Positions 36,801 through 45,800 of a stretch of DNA of 64,000 bases are shown here, one piece after another; the first letter of the stretch is position 1, and the number at the start of each line of letters is the position of its first letter. The notes below the pieces were generated by a model, which saw only the letters and a program-made list of their open reading frames with translations, was not told the DNA's origin and did not search any database. The stretch is from Apostichopus japonicus. Taxonomy: Eukaryota > Echinodermata > Holothuroidea > Aspidochirotida > Stichopodidae. The stretch covers positions 2,085,501-2,149,500 of the forward strand of contig NC_092572.1 in the NCBI RefSeq assembly GCF_037975245.1, in the 5' to 3' direction. Position numbers and translations under genes: made by a program.

Positions 36801-39800
36801 CACAGAGGTAAAAGGGACACCCGATTCAAAGGGAAACAGCGGCAAAGGGAATTCTGGGGGCACGAAACCACCAAGTGGGAGTGGATTCAAAAAGCAAGTT
36901 ACTTGCTATAATTGTAACAAACCTGGTCATCTCATGTCACAATGTTATCTGCTGCAAAATCAAAATTCTCAAAGAAAACAGGAGGGATTCTCAAAATCAC
37001 CTCCTAATACAGTTGGATATGTTGCCTCACAGAGGAATTCGAATCGAATTGACAAAGATATCCAAAAGAAGGAATTTGCTAAAAATCAAGTGAATAAGGT
37101 ATTCCAACCATTCATTAGAGAGGGTAGCATATCAATTAGTGATGATTGTTCACCCCAACAAATTAAGATTTTTAGGGATACAGGTTGTTCACAGTCGCTC
37201 ATTTTAGAAAAAAAAACGTTGCCCTTTGGTGAACAGAGTTCGACTGGAATGTGTGCATTAATCCATGGGATAAAGATGGAGATTATCAGTGTTCCCTTAC
37301 ACAGAGTAAACCTAGAGTGTGGTTTGGTGTCCGGCCAAGTGCTGGTTGGTGTTATGTCGGAATTGCCGATGAAAGGTGTTTCCATGATGCTTGGAAATGA
37401 ACTGGCAGGGGATAAGGTTCTCCCTAACCCCATTGTTACAAATACGCCCTCTAATGTTAGTAGCCACGAGGAAGATGTTATATATCCTGCGTGTGTAATG
37501 ACTAGGGCAATGAGTAAAAAGGCAGTCTCAGAAGTGGAGGAGTCTGAGAGCCGTCAGGGTGATGTCTTCAATTTGGAAGACACATTTTCTAAGGTGTTGA
37601 ATGACACAGAAAGTAGTTCGGGAGATAATCAAAAGGTAGAAAAAGAAGATCCTTTGAGTCGCAACAAATTGATTTTAGAACAAAGTCGAGACCCTGAACT
37701 AATAGATTTAGTTAAAGGGGCAGTGACCCCACAAGAAGCGGAGGATAACCCTGTCTGCTTCTACAAACAAAATGGCGTGGTGATGAGAAAATGGGGACCT
37801 CTAGATGCGCCTGCAGATGAGGAATGGCAAGTGGTGCACCAAATTGTCGTACCCAAGGTGTACCACAGTGACGTCATGAGCATGGCCCATGATAGTCCAA
37901 TGGCAGGACATTTAAGCGTCAGGAAAACCTGTGAGAGGATTCTAAAACATTTTTGTTGGCCCAAAATCAGGAGTGATGTGGCTGATTACTTAAGGTCGTG
38001 CCATACAAGTCAGGTGGTTGGGAAGCCCAACCAAAAAATACCGCCTGCACCTTTGAAACCAATCCCTGCTTTTGATGAGCCTTTTAGTAAAGTCATTATT
38101 GATTGCTTAGATCCTATCCCTAAAACGAAATCAGGCAGACAAAATTTGGAGCAAGGTCAAGCCAAAATGAAACAATGGTACGACAAAGATGCAAAGAACA
38201 AAGTGTTCAAACCAGGAATTATTTAATTATTAAAAAAGGAATGTCATGCACTCTTGTTATCACTTCAACATTTCGATGTATATTTGCATACTACTGTCTA
38301 CCCTGTGCTTGTGTTCACTGATCATAATCCTCTCACTTTCATACATAGAGTGAAGAATAAGAATCAGAGATTAATGAGATGGAGTTTAACTTTACAAGGG
38401 TACAATCTTCATGTGAGGCACATAAAAGGAAAAGACAATGTGATGGCAGATGCATTGTCCAGATTCACATAAATTTATTGTATATATGACAAGACAAAGA
38501 TAATGTCACTATGCATGTGTATAAAGAACACTCAGAATTATTTATTATGCATAACTTAAAAGTTGTTTGATGAATGTTTAACGAAAATTTGTTCAAGTGT
38601 AACAAAGTTCATATTTTATGATAGAATATTGATTTGTTGATAAGATATAGTGGAATGTAAGAAATTAGAAAGTTTTCATTACATTCAAACTTTCCTTGAA
38701 GGGGGAGGGTGTTACGAGGGCCCATTGTAGCCTAACGCTAGTTACTGCTAGTGAGGAACCTAATGTTATTATATAAAAAGTCTTTGAAATGGCCTACGTG
38801 ACAATCATTATTTGAGAAATTAGGTCGGGTTACCGTGTCAGAATGTTATAATACACGATTGTTCTGGTATATTCCTTATGATGACACGCTGGTCTCGGGT
38901 TAACGTCGGTTTACGTGAAATCGCGTGTAAGCTGTGCACGCATGCATCTTCGTGGATTCTCTGGAATGTTTGCGAGATATGCAAAGGACTTCCGCGAATA
39001 GAGAAACCGGGTCGCGTTGTTACTCAGGTGTATCGAGAAAGATCTAGATGATTCTTGACATGGCGAATCGTATATAAACCCGCCCAGATCAGAGAGTTTC
39101 TCAGTTTCTGAACGAATACAAGCGACGACAAATATTATACCATTCTTATATATAGTCAGTGCTCAACTGCCAGTAGTTTCTTAGGAATTGAGATATCGAT
39201 ACCAAGATTGATTCTACACTTCCACTGAGAAGTTTGAACAGGACTTTGCTGTGAAACTACAGTTTTCCAGTATTTTTTTCGGAGAAGGTGAAGAATTTCT
39301 GTCTCCGTTGAGGAAGTTCTTCACGCCAGGAGTTGGTGGCTATAAAGCTGATTTTGGACTGACTCTGGTAATATTTAGTCGGCGAGAAGTTCGACTTGTG
39401 CTTCACCGGAGTGTGGCTGGAAGTCCGTCTTCTATTTTGGAGCATCGCCGGAAAGAAGGTGACTGCTGTTTCTGGGATCGCGAGAAACTTCGTCGAGGAC
39501 CAGTGAATTTCGCGGTACAACGGACCGAGAATCGTCGTCATCAAGGTCGTGGCCGCTGAGGGATATCGCCGTTGGAAGAGACCAGCGTGTTTTAAAGTGT
39601 ATCCTATCTTGTTAAGTTTGTGAGTAATTTTCTATATATTTGTAATTACCACTTGTTGTTGTTGGTTCGAAATCCATTGTTCAATATAGTTTACGTTCTC
39701 ATTCAAATTCTCTAGACTCGTCAACTTGTCTGTGTTCCTTACGGAAACGAACCCAGGCTTGTGTCTCGTTAAAAATTAGTTATCGAGACCTCTCGCATTC

Positions 39801-42800
39801 CAACGTAACAACACTAACACCAAGGCTACAGATATATGATTAGATATTCACACTAACACCAAGATTACAGATATATGATGAGATGTCCACACTTGAATCA
39901 AGGTTACAGATATATAATGAGATGTCTACACTAACACCAATGTTACAGATATATGATGAGATGTCCACACTAACACCAACGTTACAGATGTATGATGAGA
40001 TGTCCACACTAACACCAAGGTTACAGATGTATGATGAGATGTCCACACTAACACCAAGGCTACAGATATATGATGAGAAATCCACACTAACACCAAGATT
40101 ATATATATATATATATAATGAGATGTCCACACTAGCACAAAGGTTACAGATATATAATGAGATGTCCACACTAACACCAATATTACAGATATATGATGAG
40201 ATGTCCACACAAACACCAAGGTTACAGATATATGATGAGATGTCCACACTAACACCAAGGTTACAGATATATGATGAGATGTCCACACTAACACCAAGGT
40301 TACAGATATATAATGAGATGTCCACACTATCACCAAGGTTACAGATATATGATGAGATGTCCACACTAGAATCAAGGTTACAGATATATAATGAGATGTC
40401 CACACTAAGACCAAGGTTAAAGATATAATGAGATGTCCACACTAACACCAAGGCTACAGATATTGCTGTAGATCATGGACCCTTGGGACAACTATTTTAC
40501 AGATACCCCCTTTTTACACTCTTCCTTTCTCCTTGATAATATGAAAATGTGAATATGTTTTTCTAGTCCCATTCAGTTTCCCTGGGCCCCCTTTATTTTA
40601 TTAACCTTCCTGTAGCATTCCTTTTTGTCTTGTCAGGTCTACAAGTGATAACAATGTGTTGTCTTTTTTTTTCTAATAGCTTCTCTCTGAGTGGAACAAG
40701 AGGATGCACCAGATATCTAAATCAATCTTCAAATCCTCGACAGAGAACCGCAACAGGATTCTATATTGGATTGGCAGTTGTTTGAATGCTAACAAATGTA
40801 AGACTTTGAATTTAGGAGACAAACAACTCATATATCTTGTTGACAAGTCCATTTGTTATTCTACATTTCAAAGTTAACCAGGAAGTCTAGCCTGACATAT
40901 TTCTTTTTGAATCTCTTTACCCAAGAATCGCAAAAAGGGAAAGTACATTGACTGAAAAAGAAAAGAAGAAGAAAAATCACATGAACTTGAAAGCAAAACT
41001 TCAGGAAAACTCCAAAATTGATATGTCATTAAGATTGTATTTCTCAAGCTTTAATAATAAGTACTTTCTCTGAAAGTGAAAGTCGAATGAAAGTTGATGA
41101 GCTAATAATGCAAATTACTTTCTCTTTGGTTTGCTGGAAAGTGCAGAATAGTTTTCAGTTGGCTGTTATCCATCTTGTGTATGACCTTACATTAATTAGG
41201 ACATCAAATTTAATGCTCAATTGTAGGACGTTCTTCTGACTTTTCATGAGACCTAGCAGCTTCAACAGCTTTCGTGTCGTTCAAGTCATGAAAGGTCTAA
41301 GTTATTTGTGATAGAGTTAAAAAAGAAAGAGATCCTGGGATGAAAAAAATTCCTGCCCTTAGAGTTTCAAGAATCGTGCTAAGAGAGGAACACAGCAATT
41401 TACAGCAACAACTGAATCTAAGAAAACCATAGTATATGTAGAGAAATTGTATATAGAGTATAAATATATAGAGCATCTTTATGAGAAATTATATACATGT
41501 ATAGAGTATATATAGAGAGAAATTATATAGAGTATACATGTAAAGAGTATATATATATGTATATATAATATGTGGTGAGAGAAATTATAAATAGAGAATA
41601 TATGTACAGAGTTTATATATGCAGCATATATAGAGAACTTATATATTTAGTAAATATAGAAAAATATATATCATATATGTGTTCAAAGTGTATATATAGT
41701 ATATATATATAGCTATTATATATAGACTATATATGTGTAGACAAAGATATTTATATAGAGTATATATAGAGAAAGTATATATATTAGCATACATGTATGT
41801 ACAGAGTATATATATATATAGTATATTTAGAGAAATTATTTAAAGAGTATATATGTATGGAATATATAGTGTTTTCAGAGAAATTATCTATAGACTATAA
41901 AGAGAGAGTATATGTAGAGACATTTCACAAGGAAGTCCAAAGCATTGTAACTTTCTAATGTTTGAATTATGTTTAAAGAAGTCATGTACAGCTATGCAAG
42001 AAATGCCATAAAGCTATGGGCTCTTCAAGTTTCAATCATTACTGCACATTTAGAAGAAATGTCAATATAGATGAGTAACTTTTGTGTACTTAATTGGGAA
42101 TTTCTGATCAAAATCAAATTTTTCACTAAAGGATTAGTTTGGAATATTAGTTAGGATTTTTTGTATAATTCTTCCTAGGATTAGATCAATTTAAGGAATT
42201 AGCAAAAACAACTGTCAAAGCTGAAGTTGGAAAACAGTTCCCTGTGTCAAAAACCTTCCCAAATTCATGGTGTCTTTCACCCAAGACTTTGTTTTACTCT
42301 CACTTAAAGCTCATGCTGTCATTTACTGAGATTATTATTTATTTTTTTTGTACTCTTCCTAACAGCTCGTGTTAAACTTTGGTCCAGGCAGTCCTTCGAC
42401 TTCCGTGTGAAATATTGTAGCAATGAATTCTTCAATCTCCAGTTACACCAAGGATACGGTTATACATCAATCCCCAGTTACATCAAGGATCCGATTATAC
42501 ATCAATCCCCAGTTACACCAAGGATCCGATTATACATCAATCCTCAGTTACACCAAGGATCCGATTATACATCGATCCTCAGTTACACCAAGGATCCGAT
42601 TATACATCAATCCCCAGTTACACCAAGGATCCGATTATACATCAATCCCCAGTTACACCAAGGATCGGATTATACATCAATCCCCAGTTACACCAAGGAT
42701 CCGATTATACATCAATACACAGTTACACCAAGGATCCGATTATACATCAATCCCCAGTTACACCAAGGATCCGATTATACATCAATCCCCAGTTACACCA

Positions 42801-45800
42801 AGGATCCGATTATACATCAATCCTCAGTTACACCAAGGATCGGATTACACATCAATCCTCAGTTACACCAAGGATCCGAATATACATCAATCCTCAGTTA
42901 CACCAAGGATCCGATTATACATCAATACATCATCTTCTTTCGCAAAGAGAGAATGAATTCCTCACATTTATTTGTAATAGTGGCTTAAAAAATACCTATA
43001 TAAATGTGTGTCAGTTTTGCCACAACACATACTAACTTGTAAGATTAGTTTTGTCTCCATATGAAGATTAGTTTTGTTTCCATAAGATTAGTTTTGTCTC
43101 CATAAGATTAGTTTTCTCTCCATAAGATTAAGTTTGTCTCCACAAGATTAGTTTTGTGTCCATAAGATTAGTTTTGTCTCCATAAGACTAATTTTGTCTC
43201 CATATGAAGATTAGTTCTGTGAGATTGAAAGGTTAGCATGACATGTATGTATTTGTATGTATTTTAGATCCTCCTGCAAGCAGGAACTCGCGAAGAAGCC
43301 TCATTGGCTTATCAAAGCCGTAAGCTGACTGAAGTCAGTCTCTTACATTCATATTTAACGTCCATGGTAATGAATTGTCAATTGCCAACAACTTTGTAAC
43401 TGGACGACATACATTAATCTGGGAGTGTTTCGAACCGGGGACCTTATAATAGGAAGGCAATGGCAGTAACCACTGAACTAACACTCCTTAACCATCTGTA
43501 CAAAATTGAAGATCGGAGACCCTTTTGTAGTATATTTGCATAATGTACAGATAACCTTTCCTTACAGAACCTACAATATCATATTATGTTACAGAACCCA
43601 CCCAATATTTTATGTTACAGAACCCACAATATAATATTATATGTTACAGAACCCACAATATGATATTATATATGTTACAGAACCTACAATATCATATTAT
43701 GTGTTACAGAACCTACAATATCATATTATGTGTTACAGAATCTACAAAATCATATTATATGTAACAGAACCCACAACATAATATTATATGTTACAGAACC
43801 TATGATATCATATTATATGTTACAGAACCCACAATATGATATTATATATGTTACAGAACCTACAATATCTTATTATGTGTTACAGAACCTACAATATCAT
43901 ATTATATGTTACAGAGCCTACAATATCATATTATTTGCTACAGAACCCACAATGTATGAACCCACAATATCATATTCAAACGAGAGGGAGAGGCCCCACT
44001 TGAGAGGCCAAGACAACCTTTCAAGTTTGTGACAGATATTTATTTTCTGACACAGCAGTGCATGAATCTAGGCTTCCATGTATTACTGGAAGACTTCTAC
44101 ACTCTCAACCGACAATTTCATCAACTGCAGGAAGCTTACCGTGATGCGACTGCCACCGGTGGGGGCGCCACAGGTAACCCTCTGATCACTAGACTTCACG
44201 AAGAAATGGAAAAAGGTGAGTAGTGAAGTAAAGACAAAACCATTAGTCTCTGAATAGAACTGCAAGTTCAGTGGGCTGAAACAACAAGGTCGATTTCTCA
44301 AAAAAAAAGTAAAAATATCTGCAATTTATACTTTAGATGTATCACTTTATTAATTTGATAATAGTAATGTAAACAAGATGTTTCCTGCGATTCAAGCACA
44401 GAAGCATATCCGTATGACAAATGAAGAAATCTAGTTCGACAGAAGTTGCAAAATTGCATTAATTTTTTAAACTATGTGAAGTAGCAATGGTTCTTACATA
44501 TAACAGTAACCTTTTCTTTATTGTGAATACTTTATACTATCAATCATACAATCATTAATAACTGTATTCTACTATTTTATGATATTGATGCAACAGAAAG
44601 GGATGAGTGATGACAAACTTCTATTCAGTATTCCATAGCTTGTATGACTGCCATATTTCAACTGACTTTCTAATATTAAAAAGATCATGACACTCATATG
44701 CCACAATCTTTGTACAGAATTATTAAAATAATAATAATAATAATGATATTTTCTTCTTGTAGCTATGTCTCAATTCTTGGCGTATCGTTCAGCTCTGCTA
44801 GAGAGCACTTTCGTTGAGAATGGACTCTGCTACCACATAGCTTCAACACGCCTATTATGCCATTCCATCTCTTCTGACGGGATAATTCCAAGCTTAGACA
44901 ACCAACCCTACCTCTGTCAGAGAAAGCACCAGATATACTGACAGCAATCCCAGAACTCATAGCTGAAAATGCCATCGACTTTTTGATGTTTCTACGGCGA
45001 TTTAATGAGCAGAAGCTGGAGGACGCTGGCGATGGTCTTGCCAATGTTATGACATTTGTGATTTTATTCATGGGAAACAAGAAATTTATGAATAATCCTC
45101 ACCTCAGAGCTAAACTTGCAGAGGTGCTTGAGGGATTATTACCGATAAGAGAAGATGGAAATAGAGCTTCAATTGCCATGTAAGTATTGAAATAATTGAA
45201 TGTTTGTTGAAAACAACTGAATGTTGTAGAGAAAAAGGGTTCCAGTGAGAGTGAGAGATTGTAATGTCCTTTGTAATATACAACCTGAAAACTTGAGGGA
45301 AACTAAGAAATGTATTCATTGTTTTCAAATATTTATTTATTTTGATAGATGAGTCATCTTTTAATGTTTTCCCTGCTAGTAATACTGCTATAGGTAAGAA
45401 GTCTGTTTTATGGATCAGCACCATGCCCTACAGACTGCATGGGATCAATCATTAACAGTGTTTTACAGATCAGCACCATGTCCCACAGACTGCATAGGAT
45501 CAAGCATTAACATTATGCCAGCCTCCTTACCAGCTTATTTAAGCTTTTATTTCTCCATTTCTCTCACATTGTCGGGTTTGCTCCTCGTTTAACTTTAAGT
45601 TGGTTTAATCTTTCAGATTTCATCGTGAAAGAATGTTCAAGGAACATACCTTAGATGTTCAGTTATCCCATGCAGTGCTCAGTATCTTTGTGGACATTGA
45701 ATTCACTGGAGATGAACATCAGTTTGAACAGAAATTCAATTATCGAAGACCAATGTACAAAATCATCAAGTACTTATGGGGACTAGAAAAACACAAACAC

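Larger units (their letters stand above)
34576..39810 (+). mobile_element. Internally deleted Ty3/gypsy-like LTR retrotransposon (integrase before RNase H)
   Basis: LTRs at 34576-35679 and 38710-39810 start TGTTACG and end GTAACA. They differ at roughly ten positions, so insertion is fairly recent. Flanking 4-mers are ACAA and ACAC, an imperfect target duplication within the 39-bp array. The interior has gag with a SCAN-like region and CCHC knuckle, an aspartic protease, the integrase zinc domain and C-terminal edge, then an RNase H remnant. Reverse transcriptase and the integrase catalytic core are missing. Integrase ahead of RNase H matches the domain order of Gmr1-like elements known from deuterostomes. 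Gag/pol is also frameshifted and stopped, so the copy is non-autonomous. It lies in the intron between UBE4A-like exons 34066-34248 and 40680-40797, in the same orientation. Confidence 0.92.

Noticed and set aside
39840-40451. Open frame of 203 codons with repeated VDISSYICNLG units, plus partners on the other strand
   Set aside because: Produced by the 39-bp minisatellite, which stays open in all frames; intronic.
42407-42988. Open frame of 193 codons with repeated PQLHQGSDYTS units as a possible repeat protein
   Set aside because: The 35-bp array cycles through three frames. Only the first residues (to FFNLQ) belong to the UBE4A-like exon; the rest has no conservation.
43556-43975. CRISPR-like array
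   Set aside because: The units are contiguous tandem copies without unique spacers, in a eukaryotic intron.
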